From NCBI RefSeq assembly GCF_024623325.1, contig NZ_JANJZD010000010.1, forward strand, positions 116,477-180,476: DNA of 64,000 nt, written 5' to 3'. A program made the translations under genes and the position numbers. The first letter of the stretch is position 1. Every line of letters begins with the position of its first letter. This DNA comes from Acetatifactor muris. GTDB lineage: Bacteria > Bacillota > Clostridia > Lachnospirales > Lachnospiraceae. This document shows positions 47,622 to 56,294 of this stretch, piece by piece. The notes under the pieces are model-generated. The model saw nothing but the letters and a program-made list of their open reading frames with translations, searched no databases and was not told the origin of the DNA.

Positions 47622-49073
47622 TTACCTTTTCTGCCGTTTCGCTCCGGATTCTTTTCTCGGAAAAATCACCTTGATAACCGTTCCCTCTCCCAATCTGCTG
47701 TCCACATTCATCGTCCCATTGTGCAGCTGTATAATTTTCTGGCACAGTGCCATTCCGATGCCGGCTCCGCCTTCCTTTCTGGAACGGGACTTATCCACCA
47801 TATAAAATGCTTCCGTGATCCTGCTGATTTCCTCCGCCGGAATTCCTCTCCCGTTGTCAACTACCTTAAATTCGTAGAATCCCCGGATACAGGTTCCTTT
47901 CAGAAGAATAAAGCTTTTCTCCCCTTTATCCAGAGCCTTCACAGCATTGTCCAGCAAATTATAGAACAAAGACAATAAAAGCTCTCCATCTCCATGAAGA
48001 GTTGCTTTTTCCAAATCCACCTTTCCTCTGACCCCCCGCTGCTTCCAGATGGGACGCATGGTAATCCGGATATTCTGTTCCATTGCCTTCGTGGAAACAG
48101 GTTTGCACAGCATGGGACTCTTATCCATACTCACCAGTTCCAGCAGCTTATGGGACAGGCTCTCCAGCCGCTTTCCCTGACTGTAAATGTAAAAATAAGC
48201 CTCATGAATTTCCTCTTCCGTCAGCTTCATGGAATTCAGCATATCCGCATAACCGATAATGGAAGTCAACGGTGTCTTTAATTCATGGGCAAACGCCGCC
48301 GTAAAATCTTCCTTCTGCTTTGCCTCCAGAACTTTGACCCGCATCTGCTCCACAAGCCGGTCTGCCATTCTGTTGAAATTCCTTGCCAGTTCTCCGATTT
48401 CATCCCCACTGGCATTATGAGAGCGCAGTTCATAATCGCCGTCCGCGATTTTCCCTGCCAGCTTGTCCAGACTGCGAATCGGTTTTGTAATATATTGTGC
48501 CATCACATAGATACAAATTCCACCGGCAAACAGCAGACATATCAACGCAATGCGGTATCTGGAAAGCAGGTTCTGCCTTTCATTATAAATTGCGGTTAAA
48601 TCTCTGCACATTCCCAGACAGATACTGCCGGAAGTAATGTCTGTCACCGCTGCTGTAAACATATAATATCCGTTCTGAATTCGACGGACACAATAGCCAT
48701 ATGTATTGTCTGCATTCAGAATGTCTGTCAGAGCGCTGACTTCCTGCGCAAATCCCATACTTTTCAGGTATTCTCCACCATAAAGATAAGTACCGTCTTC
48801 ACTTACCACAAACATATGACTGCCATCCCTCTCCACATTGCCGGAGATGCTTTTCAACGTTCGGCTGACGGCATATTCTTCCCCGAATTCTTCCGTGGAC
48901 TGATATCCCATCTCGAAAAGGAACAGGAACATATTGTTTTCCTTGTTCCCCTGCTCGATTTCCTTATTCAAAAGCTGAGAAAAATCTGACGAGAGCATCC
49001 AGATGCCAAAAAGGGCAAACATTACAGTGAGTAAGGCCGTGGTGGCAAGGAACAGTTTGTTCGCAAATTTCAT
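47622..49073 (-). CDS. Sensor histidine kinase with HAMP domain
   Basis: A 483-residue kinase. Seen: membrane segments at about 7-28 and 173-192 flanking a 140-residue extracytoplasmic sensor, a HAMP linker (193-245; ITKPIRSLDKLAGKIADGD), the phospho-acceptor His in FAHELKTPLTSIIGYADML (H263), N-box NLLDNAVKAL and G-box GGAGIGMALCQK. The ATG at 49073 is two bases after the response-regulator stop, so they are coupled. Confidence 0.96.
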   Translation of the reverse strand: MKFANKLFLATTALLTVMFALFGIWMLSSDFSQLLNKEIEQGNKENNMFLFLFEMGYQSTEEFGEEYAVSRTLKSISGNVERDGSHMFVVSEDGTYLYGGEYLKSMGFAQEVSALTDILNADNTYGYCVRRIQNGYYMFTAAVTDITSGSICLGMCRDLTAIYNERQNLLSRYRIALICLLFAGGICIYVMAQYITKPIRSLDKLAGKIADGDYELRSHNASGDEIGELARNFNRMADRLVEQMRVKVLEAKQKEDFTAAFAHELKTPLTSIIGYADMLNSMKLTEEEIHEAYFYIYSQGKRLESLSHKLLELVSMDKSPMLCKPVSTKAMEQNIRITMRPIWKQRGVRGKVDLEKATLHGDGELLLSLFYNLLDNAVKALDKGEKSFILLKGTCIRGFYEFKVVDNGRGIPAEEISRITEAFYMVDKSRSRKEGGAGIGMALCQKIIQLHNGTMNVDSRLGEGTVIKVIFPRKESGAKRQKR

Positions 49074-49075
49074 TG

Positions 49076-49750
49076 TCAGAAATCCTTTCGCTTCTCCTCT
49101 CCCTCCAGGCGATAGCCGACTTTATACACAGCGGCAATTTCATTGTCCCAATTCAGCTTCTTTTTCAGTCTCTGAATATGCAAATCCACCGTTCTGCTCT
49201 GCCCCATGTATTCTCCTCCCCAGACAGTCTCATATATTGTCTCACGATACAGGGCAATATTGCGATTTCTCGCAAGCAGGAGAAGCAGGTCAAACTCCTT
49301 CATGGTAAGCGATATGGGATCCCCGTCCCGGGTTACAGAGCGGGACGCAGCATCAATTACCACATCAAATACCGTGATAAGCGTCTCTGTCTTATTATAT
49401 CTGCGCAGCACCGCCTCCACTCTGGCCAGCAGCTCCACAATCTCAAATGGTTTGGTCAGATAATCATCCGCCCCCATCTTCAGTCCTTTTACTTTATTTT
49501 CCGTACTTCCCAGCGCTGTCAGAAAAATAACAGGAAGCTCCAGTGTTCTGGCATAATCCATCAGCTCATACCCGTTGATTCCGGGCAGCATTACATCCAA
49601 CAGCAGAAGGTCGAACTTCTCAGTGTCCATCAGATCTGCCGCTTTTTCCCCGTCCGGAGCCCATGTACACTGATATCCTGCCCTGCGCAGGTTCATTCGT
49701 ATCAGATTTGCGATTGGTTCCTCATCTTCCGCAATCAAAATTTTCAGCAT
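49076..49750 (-). CDS. OmpR-type response regulator
   Basis: A 224-residue regulator. Seen: AEDEEPIANLIRMNL at the start, phospho-acceptor Asp in LLLDVMLPGING, LTALGS, the Lys in DDYLTKPFEIVELLAR, and a winged-helix domain with SLTMKEFDLLLLLARN and TVDLHIQRLKKKL. The ATG at 49750 follows GAGAGGG. First of the three-gene signalling unit. No confident promoter was found in 49751-49908. Confidence 0.95.
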   Translation of the reverse strand: MLKILIAEDEEPIANLIRMNLRRAGYQCTWAPDGEKAADLMDTEKFDLLLLDVMLPGINGYELMDYARTLELPVIFLTALGSTENKVKGLKMGADDYLTKPFEIVELLARVEAVLRRYNKTETLITVFDVVIDAASRSVTRDGDPISLTMKEFDLLLLLARNRNIALYRETIYETVWGGEYMGQSRTVDLHIQRLKKKLNWDNEIAAVYKVGYRLEGEEKRKDF

Positions 49751-49908
49751 AATACCCTCTCACTTTTAAGCATTTAAGTGCACTGTCCACCGTACAAATT
49801 CCAATTTCAGGCATATCCGGCGCACTGTACCTGTTTCATTGTGTACAACAAATGTATCTTTTTTGTATCTTTATATTTTACGATTTTATTAAGAATATTC
49901 TTTTCCTT

Positions 49909-51237
49909 TTATATCAGATTACAGGACTTTTTCCAGTATCCCCGGAAATACCGCCACCCAAAACAACAGACACGAAAAACCCAATCGACCACCATGGCAG
50001 CCCACACGCCCACAGCTCCCATTTCCATATGAACTCCGAATACCAGACTCAAACCAATGCGAAATGTAACCATGGAGAAAATCGCCATTGTCATGGTATA
50101 TTTCACATCATTACAGGCCCGCAGCATATTGGGCAGCACAAAAGATGCCGGCCACAGCAGCATTGCCATACCATTATGGATCATTACAAGGATATAAGCC
50201 AGCTCTGTAGCCTCCGCCCCCAGACCGTACAGTCCCAGAATGGGATGCAGGAAGAGCAGAATCAGACTGTTCGTTACTGCTGTGGCAGCATATGTAATCA
50301 ACAGAAGCTTTCTCGTATAATACCTGACCTGTGCCAGGTCTCCCGCTCCCACACACTGGCCGATGACAGTGATCATGGCCAGGTTCATCCCCTGCCCCAC
50401 AATACAGCCCATACTGTCCAGACTGTTCGCCACACCGTTTGCGGCAATCTGCGCCGTACCGAAGCCTGCGATAATACTCACTACAATCACACGTCCCAGT
50501 TGAAAAATACCGTTCTCGATACCGCTGGGGATTCCAATGTACAGAATCCGGCGAATCACCTTCCAGTCAAAGTGAAAGCGCTCTCTGCCCAAATGGATCA
50601 GCCTGTCCGGATTTTTTAAAAGGATATATAGGCAAAATCCGGCCACCGCTCTGGAGACCAGTGAAGGCACCGCTACCCCTGCCACTCCCATCTTCAGACC
50701 AAATACACAGAGAGCATTACCGCCAACATTGAGGATATTCATAAGAATGGAGACCTTTAAAGTAACCTGAGAATTTCCCATGGAACGGAACAGGGCCGCG
50801 CAGGCATTGTAAACAGCCAGAAAAGGAAAGGACAACGCGGATATCATCAGATAAAGAACGGCATTCCGCATCACATCTTCTTCTATTTTCCCAAAAAACA
50901 AATTCAATATGAACCTGTGACCGGCAATTACCAAAAGAGAAATTAACACAGTGATAAGTCCATCGACCCAGAGGAGCTGCTTTGCAGACCGACAGGCCTC
51001 CTCCTGTCTGGATGCCCCAATCAGCTGGCTGGTGACTACTGCTCCGCCGGTAGCCAGTGCTGCCAGCACACTGATAATCAGATTATTGAACATATCTACC
51101 AGTGAAACGCCGGATACAGCTGCCTCACCGACAGAAGAAATCATCATGGTGTCCGCCATCCCCACTGTGATGGCCAGAGTCTGTTCCATAATCAGCGGAA
51201 TAATCAGTTTCTTCAGAGCCTTATTGGAAAACAGCAT
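49909..51237 (-). CDS. MATE family efflux transporter (second)
   Basis: A 442-residue exporter with about 12 membrane segments. Seen: LIIPLIMEQTLAITVGMADT at the start, GGAVVTSQLIGASRQEEA, IGIPSGIENGIFQLGRV, NSLDSMGCIVGQGMNLAM and the late NMLRACNDVKYTMTMAIFSM. It belongs to a different branch from the exporter at 18195. The ATG at 51237 follows GAGGAGGAA. Upstream is a promoter at 51297-51325. Substrate unknown. Confidence 0.94.
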   Translation of the reverse strand: MLFSNKALKKLIIPLIMEQTLAITVGMADTMMISSVGEAAVSGVSLVDMFNNLIISVLAALATGGAVVTSQLIGASRQEEACRSAKQLLWVDGLITVLISLLVIAGHRFILNLFFGKIEEDVMRNAVLYLMISALSFPFLAVYNACAALFRSMGNSQVTLKVSILMNILNVGGNALCVFGLKMGVAGVAVPSLVSRAVAGFCLYILLKNPDRLIHLGRERFHFDWKVIRRILYIGIPSGIENGIFQLGRVIVVSIIAGFGTAQIAANGVANSLDSMGCIVGQGMNLAMITVIGQCVGAGDLAQVRYYTRKLLLITYAATAVTNSLILLFLHPILGLYGLGAEATELAYILVMIHNGMAMLLWPASFVLPNMLRACNDVKYTMTMAIFSMVTFRIGLSLVFGVHMEMGAVGVWAAMVVDWVFRVCCFGWRYFRGYWKKSCNLI

Positions 51238-51296
51238 TGTCTTATTCCTCCTCGTATGCCTCTCCGGGATCCGGAACAAAAACGTATGTTGAAACT

Positions 51297-51325
51297 ATAG
51301 TATTATAAACGAAAGAATTTGTCCA
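51297..51325 (-). promoter_or_regulatory. Promoter of the second MATE gene
   Basis: -35 TGGACA and -10 TACTAT on the minus strand with a 17-bp spacer; the leader is about 55 nt. Confidence 0.6.
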
Positions 51326-51422
51326 CATCTGATTTTTCCTGTATAACTTTCCGCTATATGACTAATCCCGATTCCTAAATTTACAAATCACCTATATTTG
51401 ACTTATTCGCATACTACTGTTT

Positions 51423-51457
51423 AAGGGGCGACAGCACACTTTCTGCTGTCGCCCCTT
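51423..51457. other. Strong 14-bp hairpin
   Basis: AAGGGGCGACAGCA and its exact complement flank a 7-nt loop (CACTTTC). Neither side has a T-run, so it is not a canonical terminator. It lies just 3' of the truncated gene end at 51563 and may be a relic of its terminator or part of an IS end. Confidence 0.65.
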
Positions 51458-51503
51458 GCCTAACTGTCCGGCTGCTGTTATTTTTTCATTCATTTTAATC
51501 CTG

Positions 51504-51541
51504 AAAACCGGATCTGCAGATTCCCCCGCAGTCCCGGTTTT
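51504..51541. terminator. Terminator-like hairpin
   Basis: AAAACCGG and CCGGTTTT enclose a second small stem (CTGC with GCAG). On the plus strand TTGATTT follows; on the minus strand the gene fragment ending at 51563 precedes it by about 20 bp. Confidence 0.6.
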
Positions 51542-51562
51542 TGATTTGTCAGAATTTCTCCT

Positions 51563-51694
51563 TCAGTTCCTGCATCCGCAGTCCGGCTTGTCGTCACAGT
51601 CCTCACACCTGTCAAAGGCCGGGTTGAAGGCATAGAAATTCCTGCTGTTCAGTCTGTCCTGGGTGATGCGCAGGGCTTCGCCGAAATTAGCAAT
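51563..51694 (-). pseudogene. Truncated gene end (C-terminal 43 codons)
   Basis: A clean reading frame with normal stop TGA encodes GEALRITQDRLNSRNF, AFNPAFDRCEDCDDKPDCGC. It has no start codon of its own; an in-frame TAA lies at 51695-51697. The cysteine cluster at the end suggests a metal-binding tail. The family was not recognised. Sequence to the right of about 51700 has a different character, so the gene was probably cut there by an insertion or deletion. Confidence 0.55.
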
Positions 51695-51872
51695 TTAAGT
51701 AAATGGCTTCAAGCCCAGTATTTTGTGATTCCTATCGGTCTTATATTCATATCAACAGATATCATTTGCTCTGACTAATATTGCGCATACTATAATCTAA
51801 ATAATAGAATATTGATTTTGAAAAGACTTACCTCATCATGTCTCCATAAATTGTTATCTGCTATTCGACATA

Positions 51873-51986
51873 CTACTTTGATAGCTGTACAAATACAGAA
51901 GCTTCTGTATTATACTGGCAAGCACTACCAAGCATCAGATAGACAGGATAGCCATAAGCGTCTACGGCTGCATGGATTAATTTGCT
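51873..51986 (-). pseudogene. IS5-like transposase relic
   Basis: The frame reads SKLIHAAVDAYGYPVYLML, a good match by eye to the DDE core of IS5-family transposases (xxKIHAAVDAYGYPVY). Stops lie on both sides (TAG upstream at about 51993 and TAG at 51873), and the frame shifts, so it is dead. Terminal inverted repeats were not found. The stretch 51700-52115 holds this relic and otherwise no gene that I can support. Confidence 0.6.
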
Positions 51987-52115
51987 GAACTATGAAATAT
52001 ACTGCGATTTCACTCATATGATTGTAACAGGTGGAATGGATGCTGACGAAACGCCTTTCTGCGGCGCGGTGTAGCATCACAGCATACAGAAAAAAGAACA
52101 GGAGGTAATTTTCAT

Positions 52116-52271
52116 ATGGCCACGCTTGCAAAAGAATACACCGACACCAGGAAGGTCAAGCACAAGGTCGAACACCTGACAGTATCAACCGATGATAAAC
52201 ACAACCAGGAACAAATTCTCGAAGAACTGTTCCGAGCCCTTGTGGAACCACAGAAACACGTCCCGGCTTAA
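52116..52271 (+). CDS. Small protein preceding a serine recombinase
   Basis: A 51-residue, charged protein (MATLAKEYTDTRKVKHKVEH at the start, EQILEELFRALVEP near the end). The ATG at 52116 follows AGGAGGTAA, a very strong ribosome site. It ends 47 bp before the recombinase start, and both genes are on the plus strand, so they are probably co-transcribed. Small proteins of this kind often precede Firmicutes large serine recombinases. Its role, for example as recombination-directionality or accessory factor, is unknown. Confidence 0.75.
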   Translation: MATLAKEYTDTRKVKHKVEHLTVSTDDKHNQEQILEELFRALVEPQKHVPA

Positions 52272-52318
52272 CAAGGCATTTCTGCCAGACAAAATCTACT
52301 ATGAGAGGAGGTGTGTCA

Positions 52319-53848
52319 ATGGCGATTATTCTCTACGCCCGGAAATCCGTAGAGCGGGAAAACAGCATCAGCTGCGAGACCCAATTGGATTACTGCCGTT
52401 CCGTCATCAAGCCGGATGAACAGAACGAGAAAGTCCTTACCTTTGTGGATAACGGTTTCTCGGGAGGAAACATCAATCGGGATGGTTTTCAGAAAATGAT
52501 GAAGCTTGTCCGTCAGGATAAGGTCAGCAAAGTAATTGTATACAAACTGGACCGCATGAGCCGCTCTCTTGCAGACTTCGTAAACATCCTGCAGGAATTC
52601 AAGGCCCATAACGTAGAATTTGTGTCCTCCCAAGAATCCTTCGACACATCCTCCCCGTATGGAGAACTGATTGTGAAAATTCTGATGGTGTTCGCTGAGT
52701 TCGAGAGGACATCTACCATCAACCGTGTCACCCAGGCTTATGCCCACAGAAGCGAAATGGGATTCTACATGGGAGGCAGGCAGCCTTACGGTTTTGAGCT
52801 TATCCCTGCCGTCATACATAATATCAAGACCAAAAAGCTGAATCCCATTCCCGACCAGGCTGCCCAGGTGCGGTACATCTTCGAGGTTTATGCCCAGGAA
52901 AACGTCTCCCTCAGACGGCTGCAGGACATTTTGATCGCCGAGGGTAAAAATCCTCTGAACGGAAGTGCCTGGACAACGGCGAAACTCTCCACACTGCTGA
53001 AGAATCCCATCTATGTCAGGTCGGATTGCGATGTGTATGACTATTATGACCGGCATGGCGTTCAGATGATCAGCGATGCGGCATTGTTCACCGGAGAATA
53101 CGGCGCCCAGCTCTACGGCCACACCAAACATGACCCAGGCAATCCCGACTGGTCTGATATGAAACTGGTTCTGCTGACTCACAGCGGCATCGTGGATTCC
53201 GATATCTGGCTGAAATGCCAACGTAAACTGGAAAAAAATAAGCAGATAACCAACAGCTACAGCAATCCTACCAGCTGGCTGGCAGGTAAAGTCATCTGTG
53301 AAAAATGCGGCCACACCATGACCACCATAAAAGGGAAAATAAACAAAGCCGGCGAAATGCGCAGATATTTCAGCTGCACCGGCAAATCCCACAAAAAACT
53401 CTGTACAGGGCCTAAGGTATCTATCTATGCCGAAGATTTGGAGAATATGGTCTATGACTGCATCTCCGAAAAACTGTCCGACCTGACGGAAACCAGTCAT
53501 TCCGCTTCAAAGGCTCATGTTGGGGAAATCAATGACTGCAAGCTGAAAATCAAATCCATCGAAAAGGAGGAGAGGCAGCTTCTGGACACCATGCTGGCAG
53601 GAGGCTTCAACGAAGACCTTCTTACCCTTGCCAACCAGAAGGCCTCACAGTTAAAAAGAGACCGTCTGGCTCTCTACGAGCGTATGGAAGAGTTAAAGAG
53701 CTTGCGCTCTGAAACAAATACTGTGATAGACCTGGCCAAATCCTGGAAGACAGCCGACTATGAGCGAAAGAAGGCCGTTGCCATGATCATGATTCACCAA
53801 ATACGCATCTGTGAAAACGGAAGCACTAAAATAATCTGGAACCTGTAA
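52319..53848 (+). CDS. Large serine recombinase
   Basis: Site-specific recombinase of 509 residues that integrates and excises mobile elements. Seen: an N-terminal resolvase domain (AIILYARKS with the nucleophile S10, ETQLDYC, DNGFSGGNINRDGF, LDRMSRSLADF about 77-87), a recombinase domain, a zinc ribbon with CEKCGHTM and CTGKSHKKLC (about 325-362) and a C-terminal coiled coil. The ATG at 52319 follows GAGAGGAGG. It appears intact. It lies among gene fragments, and imperfect direct repeats occur at its 3' end. Confidence 0.95.
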   Translation: MAIILYARKSVERENSISCETQLDYCRSVIKPDEQNEKVLTFVDNGFSGGNINRDGFQKMMKLVRQDKVSKVIVYKLDRMSRSLADFVNILQEFKAHNVEFVSSQESFDTSSPYGELIVKILMVFAEFERTSTINRVTQAYAHRSEMGFYMGGRQPYGFELIPAVIHNIKTKKLNPIPDQAAQVRYIFEVYAQENVSLRRLQDILIAEGKNPLNGSAWTTAKLSTLLKNPIYVRSDCDVYDYYDRHGVQMISDAALFTGEYGAQLYGHTKHDPGNPDWSDMKLVLLTHSGIVDSDIWLKCQRKLEKNKQITNSYSNPTSWLAGKVICEKCGHTMTTIKGKINKAGEMRRYFSCTGKSHKKLCTGPKVSIYAEDLENMVYDCISEKLSDLTETSHSASKAHVGEINDCKLKIKSIEKEERQLLDTMLAGGFNEDLLTLANQKASQLKRDRLALYERMEELKSLRSETNTVIDLAKSWKTADYERKKAVAMIMIHQIRICENGSTKIIWNL

Positions 53849-54044
53849 CATTTACTGTACATCAGATAATCCCCGCGCATGTATAATATATCTTCAATGT
53901 GATGTGAAGCGAAACACATTTGGGATGTTTTCGCCAAATGTTCTAATTACCATTCGATACATCGCCTTTGCATGAATACGGTCATGCCAGATAAACCGCC
54001 TCAGCTGTTTAAGTACTAAAAGAATTGACATTTACTATACGTCA
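53848..54044. repeat. Imperfect 17-bp direct repeats 3' of the recombinase
   Basis: ACATTTACTGTACATCA at 53848-53864 (overlapping the recombinase stop) and ACATTTACTATACGTCA at 54028-54044, 15 of 17 identical, 180 bp apart. The second overlaps the start codon of the gene fragment 53894-54031. They could be attachment-site remnants or recombinase binding sites. Confidence 0.55.
53894..54031 (-). pseudogene. 45-codon gene fragment between recombinase and AAA-ATPase
   Basis: An open frame from ATG to TGA encodes LKQLRRFIWHDRIHAKAMYR, then RTFGENIPNVFRFTSH. The block has the look of a conserved C-terminal domain (WHDRIHAKAMYRM recurs in clostridial hypothetical proteins as I recall). There is no ribosome site and stops lie just upstream, so it is probably the 3' remnant of a longer host gene. 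It lies opposite in strand to the recombinase. Confidence 0.5.
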
Positions 54045-54054
54045 TTTCTGGAAA

Positions 54055-55629
54055 TTATATTACCACTCTTTCTATCACACAGCTATGATGTTTATTGGCA
54101 TCATCTCTGTCATAATTGATCCCCACAGCCAATATCTCCCCCGTATACCCTTCCAGTGCCTGGGTGTAATGCCTGTCCTTAATCTGCTGTATAGCAGCAT
54201 TGCCTGTCCTGTCATATTTCAGCTCTACGACAAGGGCCGGCTTCTTTGCAGAAGGCAATGGCAGAAATACTACATCCGCAAAGCCTTTGCCTGACGGCAT
54301 CTCCCTTATGAGCCTGTAATCCTTTCTGGCACTGTAATACGCAAGCCCTATGGCACAGGCAAGGGAATTTTCATCATTATAAGTCAAAATGGAGGCCGCC
54401 TCCGTGTGCGCCTGGTCAAGCCCCCTGGCCACACTGTCCGCATCACCATCCAATGTATCCTTCAACAGCTTATCCGATGCCTTCAGAATCCGCATTATCT
54501 CCGGCCAGCCGCTGACGCTCATGGCATTCTCGAACTCTCCCACAATCTCCTTATTAGGGATAAACGCCTCACCACTCTCGGAATCATAAGCCAGATACCC
54601 CAGGTGAATCAGTAGCGTGAGCACATTATCCTTCGTCCTGAGATTCCGCATGTCGTTCTGGAAGCTCCGCGTGTTGATTCGGACGCATCCGCCTCCAAGC
54701 ATCTGCACGATATCTGCACGGAGCCCGTCGAAATCCATATCTATATAGATTTTCAGGGCTTCATAGGTTTCCGTTGCCGTCCAGTAATTTGAAAACTCCC
54801 CGCAGCTCATTGCCTCCACCACAGACTTGGGATTGTATACATGCCGGAATTTTTTGAACTTATATCCGTCATACCAGCTGCTGGCTTCCGTAAAATCCAT
54901 GCCGAAACGCTCGCACAGCGCTTTCACTTCCTCTTCCGTAAAGCCGGTATATTCCTCGAAATTCCGCTGGTTTGTCATGGAGTATTCCCGGAACATGTTC
55001 AGAGCCGAATGCAGCCCATACTTTTTTACGGGCAGAATGCCTGTCATATAGACAAGGGCGACATACTGCTGGTCTTTCAAAAGATTTCGCAAGAAGTCTA
55101 AGTACTGCCTCTGCAGCGCCTCTGACTCCTGCCGCTCCCGCATGATACAGTCCCACTCGTCTATCAGGAATATGAACTGCTTGTCCGCCTTCGCATAAAT
55201 TTTCCGAAGTGCAGCGGCAAGCCCCATATCCCGCCCTTGCAGAATTTCCCCATACTCCTCAGACAGTTCCTCCAGCACTTCCTGTTCCAGGTATTCTGTC
55301 GCTTTCCCGGAAGCCGCCTCAATCAGAAACTGCTGCATATTGAGATAAATGACATCATAACGATTCAGATACTTTGGAAAAGATTCCTGCTCTGCTATCT
55401 TAAGTCCCGCGAACAACTCTCTGGAATCGCAATCTCTGCCATAGTAGGCTGCCAGCATCTCAAGTGCCATAGACTTTCCAAAACGCCTGGGCCTGCTGAC
55501 ACAGATATATTTTTCTCTTGTACCCAGCAACCCATTGGTACACGCAATCAATCCTGTCTTATCCACATAAATTTCAGAGCGAATCGATTCCCAAAACCCT
55601 CTGTTGCCTGGATTCAGATAAATTCCCAT
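54055..55629 (-). CDS. AAA-ATPase-like protein with PD-(D/E)XK nuclease domain
   Basis: A 524-residue protein of the AAA-ATPase-like/DUF1703 type. Seen: YLNPGNRGFWESIRSEIYVD with KTGLI, the Walker A RPRRFGKSMALEML (about 46-58), Walker B FIFLIDEWDC (about 152-161), and a C-terminal nuclease-like region with GKGFADVVFLPL and VVELKYD, the D...ExK pattern. Such proteins are abundant and variable in gut Bacteroidia and Clostridia; a mobile-element or defence role has been suggested but is not established. The start at 55629 follows AGCAGGG. It lies 164 bp right of a recombinase region. Confidence 0.9.
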   Translation of the reverse strand: MGIYLNPGNRGFWESIRSEIYVDKTGLIACTNGLLGTREKYICVSRPRRFGKSMALEMLAAYYGRDCDSRELFAGLKIAEQESFPKYLNRYDVIYLNMQQFLIEAASGKATEYLEQEVLEELSEEYGEILQGRDMGLAAALRKIYAKADKQFIFLIDEWDCIMRERQESEALQRQYLDFLRNLLKDQQYVALVYMTGILPVKKYGLHSALNMFREYSMTNQRNFEEYTGFTEEEVKALCERFGMDFTEASSWYDGYKFKKFRHVYNPKSVVEAMSCGEFSNYWTATETYEALKIYIDMDFDGLRADIVQMLGGGCVRINTRSFQNDMRNLRTKDNVLTLLIHLGYLAYDSESGEAFIPNKEIVGEFENAMSVSGWPEIMRILKASDKLLKDTLDGDADSVARGLDQAHTEAASILTYNDENSLACAIGLAYYSARKDYRLIREMPSGKGFADVVFLPLPSAKKPALVVELKYDRTGNAAIQQIKDRHYTQALEGYTGEILAVGINYDRDDANKHHSCVIERVVI

Positions 55630-55657
55630 ATGCCCTGCTTTCACCCTTCCTTGCTTT

Positions 55658-55874
55658 CTATTGTTTCCGACTCACCCTGATAACGCTTACCGCATCAAGG
55701 AAACTGTCGCTTTTCATATATTCCTTTAACAATTCCACATCGCTAAGAATCAAACCCTCTCCCGGATTTTACTGCCTCTCACTAGAAAACTGCTCTGCAA
55801 GTATGCCTGACTGGTCGATATAGCTGTCATCATTGACGAAAATCAGGAATTGCCACAATGACTTCCGTGTCAAC
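55658..55874 (-). pseudogene. Broken ORF upstream of the AAA-ATPase
   Basis: One frame reads SLWQFLIFVNDDSYIDQSG, a TAA at 55769-55771, then in the same frame GLILSDVELLKEYMKSDSFL and a final TAG at 55658. The two parts look like one protein interrupted by a stop. Upstream the frame runs without break through the 72-bp repeats. It precedes the AAA-ATPase start by 28 bp on the same strand. Family not recognised. Confidence 0.45.
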
Positions 55875-56171
55875 ATTGTATCATGTGCACAGCCCGCACA
55901 TGGTATGGATGGCCATTCGGCCGCTTTCTGCCGCGAGTATGTGCATATTGTACCATGTGCACAGCCCGCACATGGTATGGATGGCCATTCGGCCGCTTTC
56001 TGCCGCGAGTATGTGCATATTGTACCATGTGCACAGCCCGCACATGGTATGGATGGCCATTCGGCCGTTTTCTGCCGCGAGTATGTGCATATTGTACCAT
56101 GTGCACAGCCCGCACATGGTATGGATGGCCATTCGGCCGCTTTCTGCCGCGAGTATGTGCATATTGTACCA
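55875..56171. repeat. 72-bp tandem repeat, four copies plus a partial fifth
   Basis: Units start at 55875, 55947, 56019 and 56091, with nine bases of a fifth at 56163. The copies differ by single bases: an early T for C in the first, and T for C in the third near 56068. The unit is a multiple of three and has no stop codon in any of the six frames, so all frames stay open for about 300 bp. Each contains an inverted repeat (CCATGTGC, 7-nt loop, GCACATGG). On the minus strand each unit ends in TGGTACAAT, an extended -10 match. Confidence 0.97.
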
Positions 56172-56191
56172 CAAAATAGTTCAAAATTCAA
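56163..56191 (-). promoter_or_regulatory. Promoter at the head of the tandem repeat
   Basis: -35 TTGAAT and extended -10 TGGTACAAT on the minus strand with a 17-bp spacer. The -10 is the first six bases of the partial repeat unit, so transcription would run through the repeats toward the broken ORF and the AAA-ATPase. Confidence 0.65.
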
Positions 56192-56274
56192 TGCTATGCA
56201 AGGCGTGAAAAGTCCTGATTTTATGCGGGTTCAATATATAATGCTCTGTGAAACTTTGCGTTTTTTCAGGGGTA

Positions 56275-56294
56275 TTTGCAACAAATTTGCAACA
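56275..56294. repeat. Paired TTTGCAACA direct repeats, possible element edge
   Basis: TTTGCAACA occurs at 56275-56283 and 56286-56294 in a short non-coding stretch. Closely spaced repeats of this kind are common at the ends of elements moved by tyrosine recombinases. The non-coding stretch 56192-56387 holds nothing else I can name. Confidence 0.4.

Noticed and set aside
51423..51457. Hairpin as an intrinsic terminator
   Set aside because: Neither strand has a T-run after the stem, so it is listed only as a hairpin.
55875..56171. Tandem repeat as a CRISPR array
   Set aside because: The units abut with no unique spacers and no cas genes are nearby.
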